DNA of 64,000 bases from assembly GCA_033297205.1 (NCBI GenBank), contig MU859222.1, forward strand, positions 16,423-80,422. Reading direction: 5' to 3'. Source of the stretch: Pseudoneurospora amorphoporcata (lineage: Eukaryota > Ascomycota > Sordariomycetes > Sordariales > Sordariaceae). A model generated the notes under the pieces. That model searched no databases and was not told the DNA's origin. It worked only from the letters and a program-made list of their open reading frames with translations. Position numbers and translations under genes: made by a program. Position 1 is the stretch's first letter. Each line of letters begins with the position of its first letter. This document shows, one piece after another, positions 34,845-46,778 of this stretch.

Positions 34845-36156
34845 GGTGTAGACGGGCTATTTATTGTATTGGACTAGCAAAAGGGATGAACGAGCCCGGG
34901 ACCGGTTTTACAACGCCTGCAGCAGAGCAGCTTAGCAAAGCATTCGTCTAGCGAGCACGGAGAGGTGGTCATACTTCTTCACCCCCACGGATCTCTCCCA
35001 TATTTCGGACAAGCCGACACCCATAGGGAACGGCGAAGGCGCCGGCGCAGAGTTGTGTGGTAGCAAGCGGTAGCAGCGGAAAGCTCGAGATTTCGGTTTT
35101 AGGTCGACGATATGCTGACGAGGATGGCGATGAATAGGGGACGTATATAATCGGAAGGCACGCGATGGGCCAGTTGGAGATGCGCCACTCGCGCGGAAGA
35201 CAAAGAAGAGTGCTGGGTGGTAAACGTCGTGTGCAATCCTGCTTTGAGGATATGGAGGTCCGGTGGGCGGCGCTGACTTGACGAATCGAGTCCAAGGGGG
35301 TAAGATTCGGATGGTTTTGCGAGTACAATCCGCACGCTACAGCACGTTGCTGAGCAAAGACGGCGATGCGTGACCGTGACGACGGGAACCTGAGCTGCTG
35401 CCCTCGAGTGCCCACTCACCTTTCCAGCAGCATCAGCGAAGAAAGCTCTGAGGAACTGGAACGCGGCGGCGGGCTGCGGACAGGGCACGGCAGCCGGGCG
35501 GGAGTCCAGACATCAGGCAGGGAACTCGCACCCGGTCGCATCGAGTGTGCCATCGCTCCCACCCCACCACTCCCACCTTGGTCTACAGGTACTTGGCGAC
35601 CCTAGTTGCCTGCCCTCAGTTCCACTCGGCTCCCCCATTCCCGACCGCTAAGAGGAAGGTTGCCGACGGCGGCCGATATGCGACTATCAGATTCGTGCAT
35701 GACTGACTATGGACCTGCGTTAGGCACATAACCGAGGCCGCTGACCTCATCTAACTGACGTGGTATCTTCACGCTTCAGCTCAACGCGCAGTCCAACATA
35801 TGTAGGTCGCTACTGCACACCATCAAGGTTCACCATTCGACCTCTTCCTTCTTGGTCTAGGTACCACTTCTCTTTTTGTTCTCGCCTTCTTTCTCTCTCT
35901 CCTTTATTTCTCAACCGACATCGACCCGACCGGCTTTCGTGATCACGACCTGAGCTACACGTGTCAACCAGCTCTCTCGACAACCGAGCATCGAGTATTA
36001 ATACCGAGGCCAGCTTCCTTGAACTCTGCTCCGTTTGATGTCTAGTCAAAGAACCGACTAATTACCAAACGACACAAATCGTCCACGTTTTGACAAGCTA
36101 CGCTTAATATTATAATAAACACTCAAACTATATACGCGACCACCGAACTGCACACA
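34845..36156. other. Divergent promoter region between PAN3 and the UBX gene
   Basis: About 1.3 kb. On the minus strand a good donor (GAAAG|GTGAGT near 35420) suggests that PAN3 may have a spliced 5' leader, but I cannot fix the acceptor. Two overlapping minus ORFs (35415-34969 and 35488-35099) have no family signal. Just before the UBX start lies AT-rich sequence (about 36105-36135). Confidence 0.45.
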
Positions 36157-37770
36157 ATGGCAAGCGATAATGCATTGGACATCGCACAGCTCTCCCCGGA
36201 ACGACAGCAGGCCTTGCAACAATATACAGATGTGACCGGGCAGGAGATCACGGATGCTATCCCGTTGCTTGAACGGTCGCAGTGGAATGTTCAGGTACAT
36301 ACCGATTGGGCTCCCCGGTTTTTTTCGCCTGCATGCACGCGCTGGGACTAACATCTGGACCAGATAGCTATAGCAAAATTCTTCGACGGCGAAGGGCCCG
36401 ACCTGGTTGCCGAAGCCCAAGCAGCTCAGAACGAAGTGCCTAGGGTTGCGGGTAGGCATGAGACATTACAGGAAACCGTCTGGTCGGACATTGCGCAGCA
36501 GGCTGGACTACACCGCGCGAATCGAACACCACCGGCCCCCCGTGTGGTGCCCGCGAGACCCGTCACGTATCAAGCCCCGTCGCTGATTTCCCTCTTCTTG
36601 TCGCCGTTTCGGGTGGTCTTGCGAGTCTTTGCCAGCCTGTTTCGCCCTATCATCTACATACTGTCCTTTATTCCGCAGTCTCTGCGACCGAATGCTCTAG
36701 CAACGTCACTCCGGAAGTCCCGGCGAAGCTTGCTTCCCAAAGAAACGGCCGGGCGATTCAGACGGGAATTTGAGGAGCTGTATGGCGCGCACGGTCTGAC
36801 CTTTTTTGATGGCGGACATGCTCAAGCTTTGGACACCGCAAAGAAAGATCTCAAGTTCTTGTTGACGATACTGATTTCACCAGAACACGACGATACCGAC
36901 TCATTCATTAAAGATACGCTCCTCGACCCCGAGGTTGTGGCCTTCATCAACGACCCCGCCAACAACATCATAGTATGGGGAGGAAATGTTCTGGATTCTG
37001 AAGCTTATCAAGTATCCATGGAGTACATGTGCACCAAGTTTCCGTTTTCATGTTTGGTGTGCCTGACGCCGAAAGAGGGAAGCACGCGGATGGGAATCGT
37101 GAAGCGTATCGCAGGGCCTGTTTCCCCGTCTGTCTTCATTGCCGGAATCCGGGGAGCGATTGAGAAGTACGCGCCTGATCTTGACAGTGTGCGCGCTGAG
37201 CGCGCGGCGCAGGACATGGCCCGCAACTTGCGATCTGAGCAGGATTCGGCTTATGAACGGTCGCTCGCCATCGACAGAGAACGAGCACGACAAAAGCGGG
37301 AGGCAGCAGCTGCTGCTGCCGAGGCAGAGAGGCGCGCACGAGAAGAGGCTGAGGCAGCAGAGCGAAAGGAAAAGTTGCGCCAGCAATGGAGAAGGTGGCG
37401 TGCTACTACTATTGCGCCCGAGCCTGATGTCTCGGTGAAGGATGCGGTCCGTCTGGCACTTAATATGTCGCAGTCGTCCGGCAGGGGGAGAGTCACGCGG
37501 AGGTTTGCCCCTGATGCGTCACTGGAGGATGTCTATGCGTTCGTTGAATGTTATGACTTGCTCTACCCTGAGAACGAGGAGAAGAGGGGAGATGTGGAAG
37601 AAACTGCGGGAAAGCCTGACGACTACGAACACAAGTACGCGTTTAGGATTGCGTCGGTGATGCCAAGGGAGGTTTTTGAACCTACCGTGTCGGTTACTAT
37701 TGCTCAAAAAATGGGCAGGGGAGGCAATTTGATCATGGAGGATCTTGTTGACGAGGAAGACGAGGAGTGA
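36157..37770 (+). CDS. UBX2: UBA/UAS/UBX-domain protein (FAF2/Ubx2-type ERAD factor)
   Basis: Exons 36157-36294 and 36364-37770 with a 69-bp intron give 514 residues. Such proteins recruit Cdc48/p97 to ER membranes for degradation of misfolded proteins and control of lipid droplets. Visible order: UBA-like helices at about 10-50 (the splice restores WNVQIAIAKFFDGE), a hydrophobic hairpin at about 118-150 (LISLFLSPFRVVLRVFASLF) that could insert in the membrane, a thioredoxin-like UAS domain at about 175-310, a highly charged Ala/Arg/Glu coiled coil at about 340-395, and a UBX domain from about 425 to 505 ending with a MPREVFEP loop. The C-terminus is acidic. It matches S. pombe ucp10 and animal FAF2 in layout; the symbol follows the yeast functional analogue and is less certain than the family. 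Confidence 0.9.
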
Positions 37771-39043
37771 TATCCGATTATTCGGGGTGAGAGCTTGCGC
37801 ATCTTTGTTGGCGAAGCTTTGTAAATTAATCTGCATAAATAGGAGCCCAGGGCCTTATATTTGTTTAGAGGGCTTGTACATTCGGTTACGAAGAGTATGA
37901 CTTTTTAGATATGTAATCCACTGCCTTGACATCCCGTGGCCGAGGCCCAGTCTGTTCTTGTGCGATTCATTGCAAGGTTGGATAAAGTTGTGCACTCGTA
38001 GGATGTGAGGTTCACACTGTCTTGATCACAAACAGCCAAAGCCAAGATCAAAGGACCCTCCTTGTCTCCATCACAGGCGCAATCCACTTGTACCGGTACC
38101 TCATGAATGGGCAATGGAAAGAGCTGTTGCAAGTACCGAATACTTTTCCCATGCCTCCGGATCGACACTAGATTGACAGCTCACATATCTAACTGACACG
38201 ACATTTTTCAACTGCGTAGCGGATAGCACCTCCGGGTACCGATCAAAGTGGTTCCGCTTGAGATTATTAGGTTGCTTAAATCGCCAGGCTTTTGGACAGG
38301 TCTACTCAGGCGATGAAGATTCCAAGAGCTTGGTTAGCAGGCACGGCAGGCAGCAGCCTATTGTTGCCTATCGCAGTACGACGTCGGGCTGGATTCAACT
38401 ACCTAGGTACAAGTTTGGCTATGTGAAATGTAGTGTAGTGTATCAATGGCGGGATATTTACCCCGACATACCTATCACTCACGTCTGCAGTCTGAGCTCG
38501 GCTTCCAAAACACGTCCGGGTAATAATGACATGAGTTGAGTGGTAATCTATCTTTACCGTGCACTAACAGTCCACGGTGTCATTGGACCCTGGATCCTCC
38601 CATCTGCAGATAGTAGGCGCGCGTTGTCATAGTGATCCCCTGACCCTCGTCAACCGCGTGGTGGCACTGCAACTGTTCCTTTGCCGTCCCCTCAACTCCC
38701 GTCAACTGCAGTCTGCAGGCTTTCGTCTCTCGCTGTTGACCGCAACAACCCTGCCTTGTCTTACTCACCTGCCTGGCAGGAAACCCAGCGGTTACATCTG
38801 CCTTCGATAGCTCACCACGGAATTCAATCAGTTGCACGCTCTTCGAGACTTCTTCTCCTGCGCACGTACTTCCCGACGCATCTATAAGATTTGGAGACCA
38901 AGCAAGCGGACACCGACTTGTCTCTCCGCTGCACCCGCGCCCGTTACCGAGACACGAGACATACATAACCTCGGATTCAGGCCACCCTCAACTTCAACGC
39001 CTCTACTCGATACACGAGACCCCGCCCTGGCTTAGGCGCGATT
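37771..39043. other. Intergenic
   Basis: 3' flank of the UBX gene and leader of the VHS-GAT gene. Several overlapping ORFs under 130 codons, no motif. No RNA gene seen. Confidence 0.5.
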
Positions 39044-41217
39044 ATGACAAGCAAGATGAAGAACTTCAGCATGAACAAGGTGCTCAGCAGCATCAAGAAG
39101 AAGCCAACATTCTCAAATGGTAAGCGCTGGCCAGACTGCGCTCTCCATGGTCACGTTTTCGTGATAGCAGTCGATTTGCGACTTTCACCGTGGGAGCACA
39201 AGCGACCTGACTTCCTCATCTACTTTATGTTCTGAACTTAAGCTTATCTCCCTTTACTGCAGGAAGTGGAAGTGGAAGCGGGAGTGGAAATGGAAATGGT
39301 GACGATGCGACACCCGATCCGACCGGTGATGGCCCTGAGGCGACGGCAGCCCGTTGCGTGGTAGGCTACTCCATCACCCTATGAAAGACGCCTGCCTTCC
39401 TGAAAGCTCAAGCCGCTGATTTGGGTCGTTTACATTGATAGACACAGTTCTGCATGTCTGATAGCGGTAATTCGGTACGTTTGTTCAAGTTCTCGCCAAT
39501 CGCAATTCCAACATGTCCAGGTGGGGGAGAGAGGACGAGAGCTACAGATCGGATCTTTCTCCGGCCCGGATCCTACATGGACACATACAGCGCATATATC
39601 CGCGATCAACAACTAACATGAAGCAGGGTGACGAAGTCGCTTTCCTACCATCGATCGTCGAGGCGGCCGAGTCGTCGCCGGCGGCCGCCGCAGAATGCGC
39701 CCGCTTGATCCGGAAATACCTACATCGCGACTACTGGACTAAACCATCGTTGCAATACAACGCCATCATGCTGATACGAATCCTTGTCGACAACCCCGGT
39801 GCGACCTTCACGAGAAACATGGATAAGAAGTTTGTCGATACTACCAAGGAGCTGCTCAGGTCAGGGAAGGATGGCAACGTTCGGCAGATGCTCATGGAGA
39901 CGCTGGACGCCTTTGAAAGCACAAAGGGCTTCGATGAGAACCTGCAATTGTTGATTGAGATGTGGAAGAAGGAGAAGGAAAAGGCATACAGGGTCTACGG
40001 CGTAAGTTATCCCCCATTCACGGATACTCGGTAGCAGGCCCAAGTGATATCGATCATACCATGTGCTTACTAACACAACCATACCCTTTCAGCACCGCTT
40101 CTCATCACCCCCACCGCAACAATACAGTCCCTACCTCTCCCACCAGCAGTCGGTAGCAAACCAGCAAGAATACTTCCAGCGCACCCCTGACACCTCCCGC
40201 CTCCCGGACCCCGTCGAACTCGCCAACCGGCTCGAGGAAGCCCGCACCTCCGCCAAGCTTCTCGAGCAAGTAGTCGCCTGCACGCCCCCGCCAGAGATCC
40301 TCTCCAACGACCTCATCAAGGAGTTCGCGGACCGGTGTACGAGCGCGTCACGCAGCATCCAGGGGTACATGTCGGCGACGGACCCGGCGCCCGACAACGA
40401 CACGATGGAGAGCCTGATCGACACTAACGAGCAGCTACAACAGTCGCTCAACCACCACCAGCGCGCGGTGCTCAACGCCAAGAAGCAGCTAGGCCTGGGG
40501 AGCCCCGGCTCCGAGAGCGTGAGTAGGCCGGGCTCGGTGGCGCCGGGAGTGAATGAGCAGAGCCGGCCTCCTCAGGCAGCGACGTCGAGTAATAGTAGGA
40601 ACGAAGGTGTCCAGGATTGGCTGGCAAGTAGTTCGGCTGCGGTTGCAGGCGGAAGCGGAAGCGGAAGCGGAAGTGGCCAGGGTGCCAGCAGCAGCAGTAG
40701 AGGGAAAGGCAAGGCGGCAGCTACCTCCATTGATAGCGACTGGATAGGCGACTACAAGTACGAGCCTATTTCTTCCGGTCCTGTAGCTGGTGGATCTTCC
40801 TCCGCCGCTGCTGGTGCGGGGCCTTCGAGATCCCACACGGGAACACCGCATCGCGACGAAGAGGACCCGTTCAGGGATCCGGTCCAGCTCGATTCCTCGG
40901 CGTCTTCGATGCGGCGGGTACAACCCTCGACGACGTTAAACACGACGAATGTGGGAAACAACGAGGAGAGATTGTCGTTTGAGCCATATCACCCGGGATT
41001 TGGCGGTAACAGCACGAGCGCCGGGAAAAGCAACAATGACAACTACAGCTACAACTCATCGTCGGCGTATGATTACAGAGGAAGTGGCGGGGGTTCAGGG
41101 ACTGGCGCTGGCGCTGGGAATGCGAGAAGTTCGGTACCAGAACCTGTCACGCCAGTCAGTGACGATGGGTTGTACGGTAGTGGAGATGTGCATCGCTCAA
41201 CCGGGGTCCAGAGGTGA
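39044..41217 (+). CDS. VHS-GAT domain adaptor (Lsb5-like)
   Basis: Five exons (39044-39119, 39263-39360, 39442-39474, 39627-40001, 40093-41217) give 568 residues. VHS-GAT proteins bind ubiquitinated cargo and small GTPases in endosomal sorting; yeast Lsb5 also links to actin. After a basic start (MTSKMKNFSMNKVLSSIKK) comes a Gly/Ser stretch, then the VHS-like superhelix (about 52-190, including EVAFLPSIVEAAESSP and QYNAIMLIRILVDNPG). A GAT three-helix bundle spans about 235-325. The remainder is disordered, Ser/Gly-rich with a DPF motif (EEDPFRDP) that could bind adaptor appendages; no NPF or GAE domain. The 33-bp third exon (11 residues, TQFCMSDSGNS) could start 6 bp later at a second AG. 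Introns are 143, 81, 152 and 91 bp. The large Ser/Gly tail is GC-rich. Confidence 0.88.
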
Positions 41218-44200
41218 TTTTGAGCGGTATCAGGGCGGGCGAATGAACACATGATGATATCTACCTTCTCTTCTGCTCGTGATCATCGATAGGTTGGGAT
41301 CTTGGGGGAAAGCTAGGACCCGTTGGGAACAGCCGCGGCTCCGGGAGGAGAGCAACGGGACGAGGGAAATGTGGTAATGAGCTGGGTTAGGTTCTTATTA
41401 TTCAGATCGCTTCGATCAACCAATCCCTATTGCGCTCCCCATCCGTCGCTACACCTACCCCCTTCCAATGTCGACTTAGATTCTTCTTCCCTTCTTCCTG
41501 TCTTGCTCCATCCTGCCGACCTGGTTTCATCTACTGCCAAGAATTGCCTGCCTATCGGAACCCGAGTCGCAAGTTTCAGATCATCGGCCTCGATCCTCCC
41601 GGGGCTTGAACCCTGATACTGAGAAGAGCTGATTTGTGTCGAGTGTTTGCTGGGTCCACGACAGCATGGCGCTTGAAGCTGGTACTTCTGCTGCAGGGCA
41701 GCAGGAATTAAAGCAGCAATAGCGTTACGATCTGCGGGCGAGTTGTAAGCAACCCAACGTTGCTGTTCTTGCATGGACGTATCGTGTTTGTCCGTTGGGG
41801 CTGTCGATAAAGTTGCCGAATGGCCGAGCGAGGACGAGACCCCCTTTTGTCGGCGCATTTGTGGTACGTAGGGAGGGGAATTTGATGTCCGAATCTGGTC
41901 GGTATACCCTCGTGCGGTGACACGAGCTCGCTTGTAGGCGATGATATGGCACGAGAATACGCTTGTTTGCTTTCCTTGGCTCTTTCAGTCTCCCATTTTT
42001 CTTTTTGTCGAGTCGTTTTGATCGAACTCGTCCTTTTACCCTCTTGGTTTCGCTCTTGTATTTGCAGGCAGACGAAGGAAGCAACACGTCACATCAAGTG
42101 GTCTCGTTGAGCACTCGTCCCTTTTCATCACACGTACCTGGCCCGATTATGTACATGACTCGGTCGACAAAAGGAATCCGGTGATACCACAACACCCCTA
42201 GTTTGCTTGTTAGCGCTTGGTTTTTGAGATTTACCTCTATACCCTGTCCTAGCAAGGACCTGTTTGTCTTGTACAGGTACGAGTGTAGATGAAAGTCAGA
42301 TTCGGCTGCGTTCAAGGCGGGGAATTCGAATTATCACCCAAGGATTGGGCATATGCAATGCGATCATCCGTTGTCCTTGTCCTCACGGCGTCCTTTAATC
42401 GTGTCAAGCGCATCCCGTTTCGGCACATCTTCCCTGTCGATATGTCCCAAACCGCTGTAACTTCACCTTTGCTTCTTGTAAATGGCTTGATGCTTCCACG
42501 AGCGCACTGCATTTGTGCTTGGTGACGTGAACCCGTCTTCGATACTTGCCATGCAATTTGAAGTTTTATCAATTGCCGTAGCAGTGTCGTTTGAGAGGCT
42601 CGTTGATGTTGAGCTATCTAACAGAAGGTTAGACTTCCAGAGGACCAGCCCTTCAGGCGCAGATGAAGCAAGGAGATGCTGAGACACTGCCCGCCACTCC
42701 GAATCACAGAAGACGTCCTTTTCCTTGTCGGGGTCGGCATGGTCGGGTACCACGTCCACATGCCTCTGTCAACAGCTCTCTAACAAAAGCGGAGAGAGAG
42801 GACTACGGAAGTGATGTGAAACTGTGATAGAGTCCCCGAAGAGCTCTCGTCGACCAATGATTCAGCTTGGTGTGGGGGCTAGATGAAGGAGTGCGGTGAA
42901 GATACTGCACTGTACGTGAGTGTCCTGAGTGTCTCCTACCCTGGGGTCGATTGAATCGATCTGAGTATCCTAGCCCCGATCCCCATGATCCAGAGAGTTC
43001 TTCGAAGATCGACGAACCAGGAGCGCCTCCGCCAAAGCAATAGCGCCGTGCTAGGTCAAATTGAGCGATAACCGAAGAATCGTGGCTTTGCAGTAGTCGA
43101 AGGGATCATCTCGCCAAGGGTCCCGATGCAAGTCGCGTGTCTCATGAGTCAAACAATCCGGTTCTTGTCCGCATACGCTTTTTGTCGCTACGCAGGAATT
43201 CGATGTTTGGCGACAGCTGCCAACACGGCACCGTTGGGCAGCGTGATAAGTTGTGGCCAGCAACCAGCAAGACAGATGTACCCCTCGGGGTTATGGTAGC
43301 TCGCCAGTTGTGTTTGGGAGATACTTCGTCACGGATACTCTGCCGCCCGAATCCATCCGCCAGGCGACACGTATGGAACTGACAATTTTCGTAACGCTAC
43401 GCGCCGAGGAAAGAGGCTTGTCCTGTTTTGACTGGGCTCGTAAGTCTGGAGGACCGCTTCCGAGACATGTTGGAATGCCTTGATATGCAGATTGCGAGAT
43501 GTTGTGACTAGCTTCTTCCAAAGGGGGTGGTCGGGTTCTGTGCCCTTGGATCTCCCAGGGTCGCTCACATATCACCAGGATATCTGTCGCATGGTCCATA
43601 TGTGGAAAGCCGCGGTACAGCCATGAGACTGGGGCCGGGGATGGTCAATAGGTAGACCAGTTCCCCTCACAAGTAATAGAGGGGCGGCCGAAGCCGGGGA
43701 ACGGGGGATGTGAACTGGGTCTCGTCCAATGTAAGCCCATCTGAGACAAGTCATCGTCAGGAACTGTCAGACCGGTCGGTATTGTGGGGAGACGCGAAGG
43801 TTGAGCTAACATCCGGTTAGGGTAGAACCGACAGTCTGGGTCTGGGCTTCGATGTATCGCATCCGCAGATAACAGGTCAGCAACGTGAAGCATATGTAGA
43901 GGAGTGAAACATACATGGTATCGCGCGCCCACACCCGTAGGTCCTCGTCCCCTCTTTGGCCCAGTGGAAGAAAAAAGGGTAGCGGGCATCAGCTGTGCCT
44001 GGCTTGTGGTGGGTCGCGGACCCGAGATAGTCGAATGACCAGACTGATGGATTCTCGTCAACTCAGGCGTTGAAGTTGCACAGAATGTGACGGATGGTTT
44101 GATGGGAAGAAAGCAGATGGACGGAGAAAGCTGATGTGACGGTCGACTAGAGGAACGCTGTCTCTCTCGAGGTGTAGTGACGTGTTGTCAGTCTGGGTCC

Positions 44201-44986
44201 TAACTTTCGGAAGCCACCCCATCCTGTCAAACACATTGAGTGCCAAGTTTGTCACGGTACTTGGCTCCCCGGTCCCTCGATCCTTCCCAATTGTCTCTGG
44301 CCGTTGTCCTCGTCCCTAACAGGCAAGCACCAGCCCTGGACCCTGACCGGCCCCTTCCCTTTCTGTCAGTGTCACTCAGTGCACGGTAACCACACCAGGG
44401 GCACTGTCCGGGAACTCGCCGATCACAACTTTTTGGTGGTCCATGTCTAAATTTCTTGTCACCCCAAACCAGGGGCAGCTCCAGTGTCGACCACTCGCTG
44501 GACACTCCCACCGCTCACAGCCATTGCTTTTCTGCAAACATTGTAAACACACACCCAGCTTCTTCACCACCACAGCAGTTCCAGACCTGCATTTCCGTGT
44601 TCGAGTTACCCAAATCTGCCTAATCTCGACTTGGCACCCAATTGTCCGATGAATCCCCTTCTCCATACGTGGCTTGGGCTAACGACAGGGTTCTCAGGAA
44701 ACTGAAGCGTTTGCATTGTCGATTGACATCTGCTAGCTGTCGGCTTTCTTCATGTCTTTTCTTCTTCTCTCCTCAGATGCTGACAGGATGGCTCAACGGT
44801 CAAAATGTATAATGACGGGTCACCCCCGTCATACATTCGGCCTGCCGTTGGGATGAAGTCAACCAGAGCCTCTCTCGTCCACCGCTCTACATCCTTCCCT
44901 GTCTAGACGACATTTGCTTCTCAGGCGTGGATCACGACAGAAGATCATCTACCTTTTTCATTACCTTTGTTGGGTCCCACTCCCAG
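41218..44986. other. Gene-poor stretch with unassigned minus-strand ORFs
   Basis: Minus frames at 42759-42463, 42087-41725, 41858-41427, 44061-43645 and 44666-44376 range from 96 to 143 codons. They overlap in different frames and share no recognisable domain. The first could be extended over a GC-type donor (near 42555) into frame 42572-42312, but this is speculative. The ORF ending at 44376 has a Cys/Trp-rich part (WECP...WSCPWFG) and the peptide VVIGEFPD. I claim no gene here. Confidence 0.35.
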
Positions 44987-46778
44987 ATGGAGGAGCCATA
45001 CAGTACTCTCGCCTTACCTGGCCTCCCCACTCACAGTATTTCTCCGAGGCTTGATAACCTCTGCACTGAGGTGTTATTACTTATCTTCGAAGAGGTAGGT
45101 GTGCTCCCAAGTCTGTGATAATTTGGCATGGCATATACTGATTCTGACGTTGCAGCTTCCTCCGCGGGACGTAGTAACCGTCTCTCGCGTCTGTCAGAGA
45201 TTCAACAAGATTACGACGCCGATTATCTACCATACAGTCCCGTTGGAACGTCTCCTTGACGAAAGACATGTAAAAGAGATATTGTCCCGTCGTCAAGAAA
45301 ACGCTTTCAGTCATACTCAACAGCTTCTCATCGGAGGTGGCATCAAATATGGCGACATCGAAGATGGCGACCCCACACAGAAAGACACGAAGCCTGGCGA
45401 CGTCAAACAGGACGACATCAAGCGTTTTCTAACCAACACAAAAAAGCTTCAGTCAGTGAAGTACGCCTACTCGCCAGGTTGTGGCGAGAAGCCTATATGC
45501 CCTTGGAAACAAGTGCACGATATGGGAATCCACTTGAGGGAAGGCAACGCAAGGCTCTCCGTTGACAAATTCATACCAACGGATCCAATCAACGACACGT
45601 GGAAGATCAGAGGCATTTTTCCAAATGCTGGCATCAGCAAATCTTTGGTTGCCCTCAAGATGGGCTCTGTAAGCGTGCCTCATTCCGAATCGGCTCTGCA
45701 GATTTTGAAGCTTCTTCTTCTGAGAACTCCATTATTGGAAACCTTCCACTACATCGACTGCCGAGCCCAACGAGTTCCAGGACAACAGTTCAAGTTCGAA
45801 GAAGGCCAGCGCTTACCACCGTTCAAGGACCTCATGTTGAAGAACTATGACTGGAAGCATGACGCAGAGGAAGTCAAGTTGCACTGGGACTTTTCTCGAA
45901 TCAGATCTCTCGCACTTCTTATGATACCCGTCTACAAGTTCCTCGAATCGGTCCCCTTTTCTGACCTCACTGGATTACGACACCTTCACGCCGAGGATTA
46001 CAACGAGGTCATCGAACATCAAAATCGGCAGTATGCTACCGAATATCAAAATCGACAGTTAGCAACCAAGAACTTACATGTCCTGATTAAAGACCATATA
46101 AAGTCATTGCAAACCTTGAACATCACTTGCTTCATTGGATACTTTCATATCGACGCGCTTCTGGCTCATGCCGAGTCTTTGACCAGCCTGGTCCTTCGGG
46201 ATCATGATGTCTCCAACAATTTACAGCAACATCGCCCTGCCTTGAGCGCCGAAAACCTCACCGTCCTTTCAAGGTCTATGAGTTCGCTAGAAACACTCGA
46301 GATAGACATTGACCACACGGCCTTCCCAGAAGCATGTCTCTCGGCCCTCTGCCAGTTTCCCCGTCTACACACTCTCGTCCTACATACAAAAACAGTTATT
46401 CAGCCCAATTCCAACCACCGTCCGGGCCAAGACCCGGATCTTACGAGGGCATACGACTGCTTCACGACGCTTGTTAAGCAACGACGGGGACCAACTAAAT
46501 GGCAACGCGTCGTGATTAACGTGGGTGGTTGGCGAGAAAGGGAAGTAACACCTCGGGCTGGCAGAAGGCCTAGGGTAGGGCGTAGGGAGACCTACACCTA
46601 CTACAGGGCATGTGTTTTTCAGCGATATTTCGTCCTGGAAGAGTCAGCGTTCGGTCAAGAAGACCTGATCTACGAAGAATTGCCGCCTAAGGATGAGGGC
46701 TTGACTCACTTCTACGGTAACCTTAGGACCGGAAAAAGTCTTGAGCCTCAATCTCAAGTTGCAGAGGCCACGCGATAA
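44987..46778 (+). CDS. F-box protein with leucine-rich C-terminal region
   Basis: Exons 44987-45094 and 45156-46778 with a 61-bp intron (GTAGGT...TTGCAG) give 576 residues. F-box proteins are substrate receptors of SCF ubiquitin ligases. The F-box lies at about 18-62: LDNLCTEVLLLIFEE is joined by the splice to LPPRDVVTVSRVCQRFN, then ITTPIIYHTV. The remainder is typical of the large filamentous-fungal F-box class, with irregular leucine-rich segments (SLVALKMGS, FSDLTGLRHL, SLQTLNITCF, SLETLEIDI, FPRLHTLVL). Two short internal duplications are visible: Asp/Gly-rich GDIEDGDP-type units at about 82-110 and a 9-residue repeat (QNRQYATEY / QNRQLATKN) near residue 327. The substrate is unknown. 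The start chosen is the first ATG in frame before the F-box; an upstream GTG is ignored. Confidence 0.82.
46014..46071 (+). repeat. 27-bp tandem duplication inside the F-box gene
   Basis: Two adjacent units starting at about 46017 and 46044 share ATCAAAATCG(G/A)CAGT and keep frame, giving HQNRQYATE then YQNRQLATK. Divergence of several bases shows that it is not a very recent event. Confidence 0.7.

Noticed and set aside
41427..42759. Chain of minus ORFs that might form a multi-exon gene
   Set aside because: Joining them needs non-canonical donors and no conserved block appears in any combination tried.
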